A stretch of DNA of 64,000 bases, taken from contig CP131056.1 in the NCBI GenBank assembly GCA_030657355.1, forward strand, positions 3,244,501 to 3,308,500, given 5' to 3'. Below are positions 35,523 to 43,967 of this stretch, one piece after another. The notes beneath the pieces are model-generated. The model was not told where the DNA came from. It saw only the letters and a program-made list of their open reading frames with translations, and ran no database searches. Source of the DNA: Radicibacter daui. Its GTDB lineage: Bacteria > Pseudomonadota > Alphaproteobacteria > Radicibacterales > Radicibacteraceae. A program made the translations under genes and the position numbers. Every line of letters begins with the position of its first letter. The first letter of the stretch is position 1.

Positions 35523-35987
35523 ATGGAAATCCTCAAGCCCCCCTTTACCCGTGAAACCGCCCTTCGCAAGGTGCGCCTCGCTGAAAATGGCTGGAACAGC
35601 CGCAACCCGGAAAAAGTGGCGCTGGCCTATACGCCGGAGAGCGAATGGAGAAACCGCGGCGAGTTCGTGAACGGCCGCAGCCAGATCGTCACCTTCCTCA
35701 CCCGCAAGTGGGCAAAGGAACTCGACTACCGCCTGATCAAGGAACTGTGGGCCTTCGCAGAAAACCGTATTGCCGTGCGCTACGCCTATGAATGGCATGA
35801 TGACAGCGGCAACTGGTTTCGCTCCTACGGCAACGAAAACTGGGAGTATGACAGCGAGGGCTTGATGGCGCGGCGTTATGCCTCCATCAACGACCTGCCG
35901 ATCCGCGAGGAAGACCGCAAGTTCCACTGGGATCGCAGCGCCTCGCGCCCCGAGGACCATCCCGGCCTCACCGATCTCGGCCTCTGA
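35523..35987 (+). CDS. DUF1348 family protein (NTF2-like fold)
   Basis: 154 residues beginning [127 protein letters not shown]. This is the entire DUF1348 domain, a SnoaL/NTF2-like family with a pocket open to small molecules; no enzyme activity is established. GGAG six bases before ATG 35523. It is followed by a tetR gene after 33 bases and is preceded by two operators, a classic self-regulated pair. Confidence 0.93.
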   Translation: MEILKPPFTRETALRKVRLAENGWNSRNPEKVALAYTPESEWRNRGEFVNGRSQIVTFLTRKWAKELDYRLIKELWAFAENRIAVRYAYEWHDDSGNWFRSYGNENWEYDSEGLMARRYASINDLPIREEDRKFHWDRSASRPEDHPGLTDLGL

Positions 35988-36020
35988 GCATTCCCGGCAA
36001 CCGACTTAAAGGAGCCCCTC

Positions 36021-36572
36021 ATGGCCCGCACCCTTCTGGAACGCGCCGATGCCATCCCCCTCCTGGGGGAGGCGTTCCGTACCTGGGGCTTTGAGGGGGC
36101 CAGCCTTGCCCGCATCACCGAAAAGACCGGCCTCGGCAAAGGCAGCCTCTACAACTTCTTTCCCGGTGGAAAGGAAGAGATGGCCGAGGCCGTCCTGGCC
36201 GAGATCGATGGCTGGTTCGAGACTCACGTCTTTACGCCGCTTGCCACGGCGGAGCCCAAAGCCGGCATTACCGGCATGCTGGCGGCAACCGGCGATTATT
36301 TCCGCTCCGGCAACCGCATCTGCCTTGTCGGCGCCTTTGCCCTCGACGAGACGCGCAGCCGTTTTGCCATCGCCATCAACAGCTATTTTTCCCGCTGGAT
36401 AAACGCCCTCGCCGGCGCGCTGGAGCGGCGCGGCCATGCCCGCCCGGAAGCCACCGCTCTTGCGGAGGACGTCGTTCTGGCCATCCAGGGCGCGCTGGTG
36501 CTCGCCCGCGCTACCGATGACCCGGCCCTCTTCCAGCGCACCCTTGCCCGGCTCGCGCAACGCCTCGGCTGA
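36021..36572 (+). CDS. TetR/AcrR family repressor
   Basis: 183 residues with the N-terminal helix-turn-helix FRTWGFEGASLARITEKTGLGKGSLYNFFPGGKEEMAEAVLAEI and a C-terminal ligand domain of the LmrA/YxaF-like type (GNRICLVGAFALDETRSRFAIAINSYFSRWINALAGAL). AAAGGAG stands eight bases before ATG 36021. It is probably the repressor of its own operon with the DUF1348 gene, through the GTACCG palindromes; the inducer is unknown. Confidence 0.94.
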   Translation: MARTLLERADAIPLLGEAFRTWGFEGASLARITEKTGLGKGSLYNFFPGGKEEMAEAVLAEIDGWFETHVFTPLATAEPKAGITGMLAATGDYFRSGNRICLVGAFALDETRSRFAIAINSYFSRWINALAGALERRGHARPEATALAEDVVLAIQGALVLARATDDPALFQRTLARLAQRLG

Positions 36573-36911
36573 CCAGCCGGCCGACAAGAAACAGCCATTT
36601 CGATTTGAGGCCGGTTGCGATCCCGGCAAACCGGCAGGCTGAAACCGCCACCCTTTCCACCATTCGGCCCGCCCCTGAACAGCTTTCGCCTGCCTGCAGG
36701 CTTGCCGTGCTGCGCCCTTCGCGGGGAGCCGCCAACCGCCGGCTTGGTTCAATTTCGAAACGAACATTCCGTTTTCAACGACAAATGAAATGAATTCTTG
36801 ATTTTCGGACCCTCCATAGTATTCTGGAATTGTTTGCTCCCCGCAGCAAATCAATCAAATCAATAGCTTGCCGGCTCCTGACGAGTCTTGAGCGGGCAAA
36901 GGGAGGACAAG
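36573..36911 (+). promoter_or_regulatory. Promoter region of the sugar ABC transporter operon
   Basis: 339 bases without a gene. The last 170 are AT-rich. GAAACGAACATTCCGTTTTC at 36757-36776 is a near-palindrome (GAAACG / CGTTTTC) of the style bound by DeoR-type sugar regulators. A possible promoter follows: TTGATT at 36798-36803 and TATTCT at 36820-36825 (16-base spacer). The regulator gene is not in the immediate neighbourhood. Confidence 0.45.
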
Positions 36912-37859
36912 ATGAAATTCGGATTCAAGGCGCTCCTTGCCGGAGCGGCTGTTGCTGCTTCAATGCTGGTCTCGGGCGTTGCCGCCCAGGCCGCCGACCT
37001 CCACATCGTCGTGGTGTCGCATGGCCAGGCCAACGACCCGTTCTGGTCGGTGGTGAAGAACGGCGTCAGCGCCGCTGCCAAGGACATGAATGTCCAGGTG
37101 GATTACCGCGCGCCGGAAACCTTCGACATGGTGGCCATGAGCCAGCTGATCGACGCCGCCGTTAACCAGAAGCCCGACGGCCTCGTCGTTTCCATCCCCG
37201 ACGCCTCGGCGCTCGGCCCATCCATCAAAAAGGCCGTCGCTGCCGGCATTCCCGTTATCTCGATGAACTCTGGCTCCGACGTTGCCAAGGAACTGGGCGC
37301 CCTGCTGCATGTCGGCCAGGATGAATACAGCGCCGGCAAGGCCGCCGGCGAGAAGCTGAAGTCCCTCGGCGGCAAGGTTGCCATCTGCGTCAACCAGGAA
37401 GTCGGCAACGTTTCCCTCGACCAGCGCTGCAAGGGCTTTGCTGACGGCTTCGGCGGCAAGAGCTCCGTGCTGCCCGTCTCGAACGACCCGACCGATGTTC
37501 GCGCCAAGGTCAAGGCTGCCCTCAGCTCCAACGGCGATATCGACACCGTGATGGCACTGGGTGCCGGTACGGCGGGCGAGCCCTCGGTTGAGGCGGTTGG
37601 CGATGTCGGCAAGGCCGGCAAGGTCCATGTCGCGACCTTCGACCTTTCGGCCGGCTTCCTGAAGGACGTGTCCGAAGGCAAGGCTGATTTCGCCATCGAC
37701 CAGCAGCAGTTCCTGCAGGGTTACCTGCCGGTGGTCTTCCTGACCAACTATGCCAAGTACGGTCTGATCCCGGGCGGCGACGTTCCGTCGGGCCCGAACC
37801 TGATCACCAAGGACAAGGCCGCCCAGGTGGTGGAGCTGTCCGCCAAGGGTATCCGCTGA
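36912..37859 (+). CDS. Sugar ABC transporter substrate-binding protein (RbsB/FrcB type)
   Basis: 315 residues from ATG 36912 (GGGAGGA before it), with a signal peptide ending VAAQAAD near residue 27. The mature protein is a periplasmic-binding-protein type 1 fold: LHIVVVSHGQANDPFWSVVKNGVSAAAKDMNVQVDYRAPETFDMVAMSQLIDAAVNQKPDGLVVSIPDASAL and the hinge VATFDLSAGFLKDVSEGKADFAIDQQQFLQGYLPVVFL. It captures a monosaccharide or polyol in the periplasm. First gene of the operon SBP-permease-ATPase-isomerase. Confidence 0.94.
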   Translation: MKFGFKALLAGAAVAASMLVSGVAAQAADLHIVVVSHGQANDPFWSVVKNGVSAAAKDMNVQVDYRAPETFDMVAMSQLIDAAVNQKPDGLVVSIPDASALGPSIKKAVAAGIPVISMNSGSDVAKELGALLHVGQDEYSAGKAAGEKLKSLGGKVAICVNQEVGNVSLDQRCKGFADGFGGKSSVLPVSNDPTDVRAKVKAALSSNGDIDTVMALGAGTAGEPSVEAVGDVGKAGKVHVATFDLSAGFLKDVSEGKADFAIDQQQFLQGYLPVVFLTNYAKYGLIPGGDVPSGPNLITKDKAAQVVELSAKGIR

Positions 37860-38003
37860 TCCCTGCGTGAAATGTTGTGCCGTACCGCCGGCCCTTCCCC
37901 TCCAGGGGCGGGCCGGCGGGAGGCCACACTCCTCGACATCTCAAAACATGTGAAATTTCCGGGGTTGGCGCCGCTTCATGGCCGAACCCCGTCGGGAGGC
38001 ATT

Positions 38004-39125
38004 ATGGCTGACACCGGGCAAAAAGCTGCCGTTGCCCCTCGGCAAGATGAAAGGGTGCGCAAGGCAGGCCTCGTCACCCAGTTGATGCGCCGGCCGGAGC
38101 TGGGCGCCCTTGCCGGGCTTGTGCTGGTAGCCACCTTCTTCTTCATCACCGCCGATCGTTCGATGTTCTCGCTCGCCGGAGCGATGACCATCCTGGAGCC
38201 CGCCGCACAGCTCGGCATCCTCGCCATTGCCGCATCCTTGCTGATGATCGGCGGCGAGTTCGACCTGTCCATCGGCTCGATGGTCGCCTTTTCCGGCCTT
38301 ATCTTCGGCGTCGCGCTGGTCAATCTCGGCCTGCCGCTGTGGGGCGCGATCATCGTGACCCTGATCGGTGCCGGCCTCATCGGCGCGATCAACGGCCAGA
38401 TCGTCATCCGCACCCGGCTGCCTTCCTTCATCGTCACACTCGCCTTCCTCTTCATCCTGCGCGGCCTCACCCTTGTCGGCCTCAAATGGGCGACCGGCGG
38501 CTCCACCCAGCTGCGCGGCATTCATGATGTGGTTGCGGACAGCGCGCTCGCCGGCATGTTCTCGGGTGATGCGCTCGGCGGTCTTTTCACCTGGCTTGCC
38601 GAACATGACCTGATCGACAAGTTCGATAATGGCGTGCCCAAGGTCAGCGGCGTGCCTGTCTCCATCATCTGGTTCGTCATCGTCGCGCTGCTCGCCACCT
38701 GGGTGCTGCTGCGCACCCGCATCGGCAACTGGATCTTTGCGGCCGGTGGCGATCCCAACGCCGCGCGCAATTCCGGTGTGCCGGTGGACCGGGTGAAGAC
38801 CGGCCTCTTCGTGCTCACCGCCTGCGCGGCCGCTCTCATCGCCATCATCACCGTGCTCGATGCCGGCTCCACCGACGCCCGCCGTGGCTTCCAGAAGGAG
38901 TTCGAGGCCATCATCGCCTCCGTCATCGGCGGCTGTCTGCTGACCGGCGGTTACGGCTCGGCCATCGGCGCCTTCTTCGGCGCCATCATCTTCGGCTTCG
39001 TCTCCATCGGCCTCACCTACACCCACTTCGACAGCGACTGGTTCCAGGTGTTTCTCGGCGCGATGCTGCTGCTGGCCGTGCTCTTCAACAACTTTATCCG
39101 CCGCAAGGTTACCGGGGAGCGTTGA
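38004..39125 (+). CDS. Sugar ABC transporter permease (RbsC/FrcC type)
   Basis: 373 residues from ATG 38004, with GGGAGG just before. About ten helices; [36 protein letters not shown] and [30 protein letters not shown] are the BPD_transp_2 signatures, and [28 protein letters not shown] is the ATPase-contact loop. The segment after the third block carries an insert ([46 protein letters not shown]) that is longer than in RbsC and recalls the larger FrcC/xylitol-type permeases. The ATPase gene starts two bases after its stop. Confidence 0.94.
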   Translation: MADTGQKAAVAPRQDERVRKAGLVTQLMRRPELGALAGLVLVATFFFITADRSMFSLAGAMTILEPAAQLGILAIAASLLMIGGEFDLSIGSMVAFSGLIFGVALVNLGLPLWGAIIVTLIGAGLIGAINGQIVIRTRLPSFIVTLAFLFILRGLTLVGLKWATGGSTQLRGIHDVVADSALAGMFSGDALGGLFTWLAEHDLIDKFDNGVPKVSGVPVSIIWFVIVALLATWVLLRTRIGNWIFAAGGDPNAARNSGVPVDRVKTGLFVLTACAAALIAIITVLDAGSTDARRGFQKEFEAIIASVIGGCLLTGGYGSAIGAFFGAIIFGFVSIGLTYTHFDSDWFQVFLGAMLLLAVLFNNFIRRKVTGER

Positions 39126-39127
39126 TC

Positions 39128-39928
39128 ATGGCCGACACCAAGAACCATCAGGCGGCGCCGATCATCGAAGTGCGCGACATCGTCAAGCACTACGGCTCCG
39201 TCATCGCACTTTCCGGCGTCTCCATGCATGTCTCCAAGGGCGAGGTGCTTTGCCTGCTGGGAGATAACGGCGCCGGCAAATCTACCCTCATCAAGACGCT
39301 TTCCGGCGTGGTGCGCCCGACAAGCGGTGACTTCCGCGTCGATGGTGAGCCGGTCAACTTCGCCAGCCCGCGTGACGCACTCGATGCAGGCATTGCCACG
39401 GTCTACCAGGATCTGGCGATGATCCCGCTGATGTCGATCACGCGGAACTTCTTCATGGGCCGGGAGCCGGTGAAGGGCTTCCCGCCCTTCCGGCACATCG
39501 ATTTCGAGCATTGCCACGAAGTCACGCGGGAGGAGATGCACAAGATCGGCATCGACATCCGCGACCCGCATCAGGCCGTCGGCACCCTTTCGGGCGGTGA
39601 GCGCCAGTGCGTTGCCATTGCCCGCGCGGTCTATTTCGGTGCCAAGGTGCTGATCCTCGACGAGCCGACGTCCGCGCTCGGCGTCGCCCAGACCTCCATG
39701 GTGCTCAAATATATCCACCAGGTGCAGCAGAAGGGCCTAGGGGTCATCTTCATCACCCACAATGTGCGCCATGCCTATGCCGTGGGAGATCGTTTCACCA
39801 TCCTCAACCGCGGCAAGACACTCGGCACTTTCGCCAAGAGCGAGATTGCCATGGATGAGCTGCAGAACCTGATGGCCGGCGGCAAGGAACTGGAAGTGCT
39901 CTCCCACGAGTTGGGCGGCACGGTGTAG
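39128..39928 (+). CDS. Sugar ABC transporter ATP-binding protein, single-domain (FrcA type)
   Basis: 266 residues with one ATPase domain: Walker [16 protein letters not shown]-loop [23 protein letters not shown], signature [15 protein letters not shown], Walker [13 protein letters not shown] and the switch His in FITHN. Members of this carbohydrate group usually have two fused domains (about 500 residues, RbsA/XylG); a single domain is typical of FrcA of rhizobia, so two copies would pair as a homodimer. ATG 39128 follows GGGGAG. Translation is probably coupled with the permease. Confidence 0.94.
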   Translation: MADTKNHQAAPIIEVRDIVKHYGSVIALSGVSMHVSKGEVLCLLGDNGAGKSTLIKTLSGVVRPTSGDFRVDGEPVNFASPRDALDAGIATVYQDLAMIPLMSITRNFFMGREPVKGFPPFRHIDFEHCHEVTREEMHKIGIDIRDPHQAVGTLSGGERQCVAIARAVYFGAKVLILDEPTSALGVAQTSMVLKYIHQVQQKGLGVIFITHNVRHAYAVGDRFTILNRGKTLGTFAKSEIAMDELQNLMAGGKELEVLSHELGGTV

Positions 39929-39964
39929 GCGCCAGCGCAACCACCCCTCCCGACACAGCTAAGA

Positions 39965-39988
39965 AACGGGGCGCTTCGGCGCCCCGTT
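39965..39988 (+). other. GC-rich UUCG hairpin in the ABC operon
   Basis: A perfect 10-bp stem (AACGGGGCGC / GCGCCCCGTT) closed by a TTCG tetraloop, 37 bases after the ATPase stop and 33 before the next gene. No T-run follows, so it is more likely an mRNA stabiliser or processing site that sets different levels of transporter and enzyme than a full terminator. Confidence 0.7.
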
Positions 39989-40020
39989 GATCCATTCACC
40001 CAGAGCAGGAAGAACCGACG

Positions 40021-40803
40021 ATGTCCGGTCCCTTTACCCTGGCGGTCTGCGCCGAAATGGTCTTTCGCCCCCTGCCGGTGATCGAGCGCATCCGCCGCAT
40101 CACCGGCCTCGGTTTCGATGTCGAAATCTGGGACTGGACCAAACATGACATCAAGGCGCTCGCGGCCTCCGGCGCCCGTTTTTCCTCCATGACCGGCTAC
40201 ATCACCGGCACGCTGGCAGACGATGCCGGCGCCGACGAGTTGCTGCGCACCGCTGCCCTGTCGATCCCGGTAGCGAAGGAGCTCGGCTGCCCGCGCCTCA
40301 ACCTCCACGGCACCGGCCTCGACGGTCAGGGCCTGCCCGTGGTGAAGAGCGAAAAAGTAACCGGCGCCATGTGGCTCAAGGCGCGGGATACGCTCGCCCG
40401 CATCGCCGACCTCGGAGCGCGCGAGGGCGTGACCTTCGTGCTGGAGAACCTCAACGAGGCCGTCGACCACCCGAAGACGCCGTTTGCAAAGGCGGAGGAT
40501 ACAATCGCCCTCGTCGCGTCGGTGAACCACCCGGCCCTGAAGCTCAATCTCGACCTCTATCACGCCCAGATCGGCGAGGGGAATTTGATCGAGCTGTGTC
40601 GCCAGGCCCTGCCGCATATCGGCGAAATCCAGGTGGCGGACGTGCCGGGACGGATGGAGCCGGGCACCGGCGAGATCAACTACCCCGCCATCGCGCGCGC
40701 ACTGGCCGCCATGGGCTATGCCGGCACCATCGGGCTGGAGGCCTGGCCGTCAGGCGACGACGAAAAGGCGCTGGAGCGCTTCCGGGCCGCCTTCACCCTC
40801 TGA
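40021..40803 (+). CDS. Hydroxypyruvate isomerase-like TIM-barrel protein
   Basis: 260 residues of the AP endonuclease 2/xylose isomerase-like fold: FTLAVCAEMVFRPLPVIERIRRITGLGFDVEIWDW, LGCPRLNLHGTGLDG, GVTFVLENLN (metal Glu), LKLNLDLYHAQIGEGNLIELCRQALPHIGEIQVADVPGRMEPGTGEINYPAIARALAAMGYAGTIGLEAW (metal Asp, His and Glu). The QVADxPGRxEPGTGEINY motif is characteristic of Hyi/OtnI enzymes, which interconvert hydroxypyruvate and tartronate semialdehyde or 2-oxo-tetronate relatives. Downstream of a sugar ABC transporter, it probably acts on the imported sugar or its derivative. Confidence 0.9.
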   Translation: MSGPFTLAVCAEMVFRPLPVIERIRRITGLGFDVEIWDWTKHDIKALAASGARFSSMTGYITGTLADDAGADELLRTAALSIPVAKELGCPRLNLHGTGLDGQGLPVVKSEKVTGAMWLKARDTLARIADLGAREGVTFVLENLNEAVDHPKTPFAKAEDTIALVASVNHPALKLNLDLYHAQIGEGNLIELCRQALPHIGEIQVADVPGRMEPGTGEINYPAIARALAAMGYAGTIGLEAWPSGDDEKALERFRAAFTL

Positions 40804-40928
40804 AGCCCTGGCACTTCCCTTTCTTCGCAAAATCCAGCAAGACGGCGCGCGGCAGGTTGGGGCACACTTGCCGCCAACAAAAACGGGCCGGGCCAAAAGC
40901 TGGTTGGGCAAGAAAGGGAAGCCGCGCG

Positions 40929-41591
40929 ATGATGTGGTCGGTCAGCCTGCTTCAGGACTTTTTCCTCGCCTTCTCGGCCCTGTTTTCCATCGTCAACCCG
41001 TTCGGCGGCGCGCTGATCTTCAGTCAGGTAACGGCAGACCGCACCCATGGCGAACGGGTGCTGCTGTCACGCAAGATCGCCTTCTATGCCGCCATCGTCA
41101 TGCTGACCTCGCTCTGGGTCGGCATCTATGTGCTGAACTTCTTCGGCATCAGCATTTCTGCGCTGCGCCTTGCCGGCGGCATGGTGGTGGCCGCCACTGC
41201 CTGGCAGATGCTTTCCGCGCCGGAAAAACACGAAGAGCGCAAGGAAAACCAGGCGAGCGAGGCCACCGGCAGCGACGAGATCGCTTTCTTTCCGCTCACC
41301 ATGCCAGTCACCACCGGCCCCGGCACCATTTCCGTAGCTATCGCGCTCGGCGCCAGCCGCCCGGCCACAGACGCCGGCCTGCTGCGCTTCATCCTCGGCA
41401 CCACCGGCGCCGTGATGGCCGTGGCGCTGCTAGTCTGGCTCTCCTATCTCTGGTCCGACCGGCTGCAGGGCTGGCTAGGCTCCAGCCGCACCCGCATCGT
41501 CGCCCGTCTCGCCGCCTTCCTGCTGCTGTGCATCGGCATCCAGATCAGCCTCACCGGCGCGCTCGATGCCCTTCGCTCCCTGCATTCGTGA
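40929..41591 (+). CDS. MarC family integral membrane protein
   Basis: 220 residues from ATG 40929 (a second ATG follows at 40932; AAGGGAA eight bases before). Six helices with the MarC/NAAT repeats: FSALFSIVNPFGGALIFSQVTAD near the start and FFPLTMPVTTGPGTISVAIALG in the second half. The NPFG and GPGT loops are characteristic. Despite the name the family is not a proven drug pump; some archaeal members carry neutral amino acids. Transported substrate unknown. It is 125 bases downstream of the isomerase gene and appears independent. Confidence 0.93.
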   Translation: MMWSVSLLQDFFLAFSALFSIVNPFGGALIFSQVTADRTHGERVLLSRKIAFYAAIVMLTSLWVGIYVLNFFGISISALRLAGGMVVAATAWQMLSAPEKHEERKENQASEATGSDEIAFFPLTMPVTTGPGTISVAIALGASRPATDAGLLRFILGTTGAVMAVALLVWLSYLWSDRLQGWLGSSRTRIVARLAAFLLLCIGIQISLTGALDALRSLHS

Positions 41592-41708
41592 CATGCCGGA
41601 CAAGGGCTACCTCACCGGCCGGCAAGCCGGTTATGGTCGCCCCGCCATGACGCTTCTGCGCCCCGCCCCTGTCTTGCCTGTGCCTGCCCTGCCCGCCGGA
41701 GCTTTCCG

Positions 41709-43877
41709 GTGAGCGTGCAGCGGCGCCTGCTCGTCTTCAGGGCGCATATCCGCCGCCAGCTGCGCGCCGCCCTTGCCATCGCACGGGACCGTATTTCATG
41801 GCCCGATGCGCTGGTGGCCGCCTGCATCAGTGCCCTGCCCGCCCTGCTGGCCCGCCCGCTCGGACTGCCGTTGCTCGGCTGGGCGGCCGTGGCCGCGTTC
41901 TGGACCTGCCTCAGCGATCCCGGCGGCCCGCCGGGCCGGCGCGCCTCCGTCATGGTCTGGGTCGGGGTGGGCGGCGCCTTTTTCTGCCTGCTGGCCGGGC
42001 TTTCGGCAGACTATCTCTGGCTCGCCGTGCCGATGACGTTCCTCTGCGCCACGCTCGCCGGCCTTGCGCGGGCGCTGGGGCCGGCGGGCACGCTGGTGGG
42101 CACCTTGCTGGCGGCGGACTTTGCCGTCTCCACCGCCTTGCCGGAGCGCAGCCTCGGCAACTCCGTCGAATATGGTCTTTATTTTCTGGCCGGCGGTCTG
42201 ACCGCCATCCTGCTCACGCAGCTGGTGTGGCGCGGCCGCCCCTGGCGCCATGCCACCGGTGCGGTTGCCGGTGCCTATCGCGGCGTCTCGCGCATGGCCG
42301 GCGATATGGCCTCGCTCGCGCGCCGGCAAGGTGCCGACCGGCTGCGCCTCAGCCACCTTCTCGGCCATCACCGCATCCAGGTCCGCAGCCAGATCGAGGC
42401 CGCCCGGACCCGCCTTGCCGAACTTGCCGCCAGCCGCCATCCCGAACGTGCCGCCCCGCTCGGCCACCTTCTCCAGCATATCGAGCGCGAGTTTGCGACG
42501 CTGATCGCCCTTGCCGACCTGTTCGAGGTCGAGGAAGGCGCGGCGGACGCCGCCGGCAATGCCGCCCGTGCTACCCTGCTGCGCCAGCTCGGCACCTTCC
42601 ACCGGTTGATGGGCCAGCAGATCGCCCGGCCCTACGCAGCCCGCCGCGCCGTGCTCGAGGCGCAGATCGCGGCTATCGACACAACGCTCGGCGAACTTGC
42701 CCAGCCGGCGGCCCATGTGCCGGCAACCCTGCTTCAGCTGGTGCGCCGCCAGCATGCGCGGCTTGCCGCCGGGCTGGAGCTGCTGGAGGCGCCACAAGCG
42801 GCAAGCCGGAACGCCCCGCCCGCCTCCACCAGCCTGTTGCAGGCGGTCGGCGAACGGAACCGCCAGCAGCTCAGGAATGTGATGGGTGAGTTGCGCCGCT
42901 CCTCCGGCATCCTGCGCCACGCCCTGCGCCTTGGCGTTGCGACGGCCCTGACCGTCGCGCTCTTCAAGGGCTTCAATATCGAACACGGGCACTGGATGGC
43001 GCTGACGCTGGTCTTCATCCTCCAGCCGACACTTTCCTCCACCTTTTCCCGCGCTCTGGAACGGGTTGTGGGCAGCGTCGCAGGGTCGGTCTGCGCAGCT
43101 CTCATCGGCATTCTCCTGCCGACGCCGGCCTTGCAGGCGCTTGCCATCCTGCCTGTGGCGATTGCCAGCTTTGCCGCCCGCCCCATCAGCTATGCGCTCT
43201 TTACCTTCTTCATCACCTCGCAGTTCGTTCTGGTGGCGGAGCTGCAGCAGCCGCTGGCGGCCACCGCTGAACTCGCGCTGGCGCGGGGGGTCAACAGCGT
43301 GGCCGGCGGCCTGCTCGCTGTGCTCATCGGCCTCGTGCTATGGCCGGAAAGCGAAAGCCGACGCACCGCGAGCGCCATCGCCAAGGCGCTGGAAAGTCAC
43401 GGCAATTACCTTGCAGCGCTGCTCCATGCGATGGCGATGGGCGTTGCGGATGAAACCCGGCTCTCCGAGCTGCGGCAAATTTCCAGCGTGCATAACAACG
43501 ATGCGAATGAGGGGCTTCAACGCCTGCTGAGCCGTCCCTTGCAGAAGCGCCGCACGCTGACGGCACAGCTCACGGCCGGCGTGACTATCGTCTCGGCCTT
43601 GCGCAGTGTTGCCGGCACTGCCACGTCGCTGGAGCTGGCCGGTTTTGCGCCGCTTACGCCTGGGCAGTCCGCTGCCCTGCACCGGCTGGCGGAAGAAATG
43701 CTGGCCGCCCTCTCCCAGGTCGCTCGCTGGATGCGCACCGGGGAGCCGCCGCTCATCGGCACCATCGAGCAGCCCGACACGCTGCCCGAAATAGACCGCG
43801 CCGGAACCGGGCGGCTTATCCAGCAGATAAACTTGATGCTTAAGCAGGCTACCGGAACGGATACCGCCCGGGCCTAA
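41709..43877 (+). CDS. FUSC/AaeB-like aromatic acid exporter family protein
   Basis: 722 residues from GTG 41709 with GGAG eight bases before. Two blocks of membrane helices (about 35-165 and 405-535), each followed by a long soluble segment, is the plan of the FUSC/YccS family. LRLGVATALTVALFKGFNIEHGHWMALTLVFILQPTLSSTFSRALERVVGSVAGS is the FUSC_2 core, with the usual His-Gly-x-W and Pro. Homologues export fusaric or hydroxylated aromatic acids with a membrane fusion protein; none is encoded next to it. A gene for a cyclic-di-GMP protein follows. Confidence 0.92.
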   Translation: MSVQRRLLVFRAHIRRQLRAALAIARDRISWPDALVAACISALPALLARPLGLPLLGWAAVAAFWTCLSDPGGPPGRRASVMVWVGVGGAFFCLLAGLSADYLWLAVPMTFLCATLAGLARALGPAGTLVGTLLAADFAVSTALPERSLGNSVEYGLYFLAGGLTAILLTQLVWRGRPWRHATGAVAGAYRGVSRMAGDMASLARRQGADRLRLSHLLGHHRIQVRSQIEAARTRLAELAASRHPERAAPLGHLLQHIEREFATLIALADLFEVEEGAADAAGNAARATLLRQLGTFHRLMGQQIARPYAARRAVLEAQIAAIDTTLGELAQPAAHVPATLLQLVRRQHARLAAGLELLEAPQAASRNAPPASTSLLQAVGERNRQQLRNVMGELRRSSGILRHALRLGVATALTVALFKGFNIEHGHWMALTLVFILQPTLSSTFSRALERVVGSVAGSVCAALIGILLPTPALQALAILPVAIASFAARPISYALFTFFITSQFVLVAELQQPLAATAELALARGVNSVAGGLLAVLIGLVLWPESESRRTASAIAKALESHGNYLAALLHAMAMGVADETRLSELRQISSVHNNDANEGLQRLLSRPLQKRRTLTAQLTAGVTIVSALRSVAGTATSLELAGFAPLTPGQSAALHRLAEEMLAALSQVARWMRTGEPPLIGTIEQPDTLPEIDRAGTGRLIQQINLMLKQATGTDTARA

Positions 43878-43967
43878 CCCGATGTGTCCTTAGCGGGCCT
43901 GAAACTGAACCTCTGTGCTCCCGCCGACCGGCGACGGGTGTCCTATCATGGGCACATCGTTCGAATT

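Noticed and set aside
41614-41631. Hairpin ACCGGC/GCCGGT between the MarC and FUSC genes
   Set aside because: Six-bp stem without a T-run, too weak to call a terminator in GC-rich DNA.
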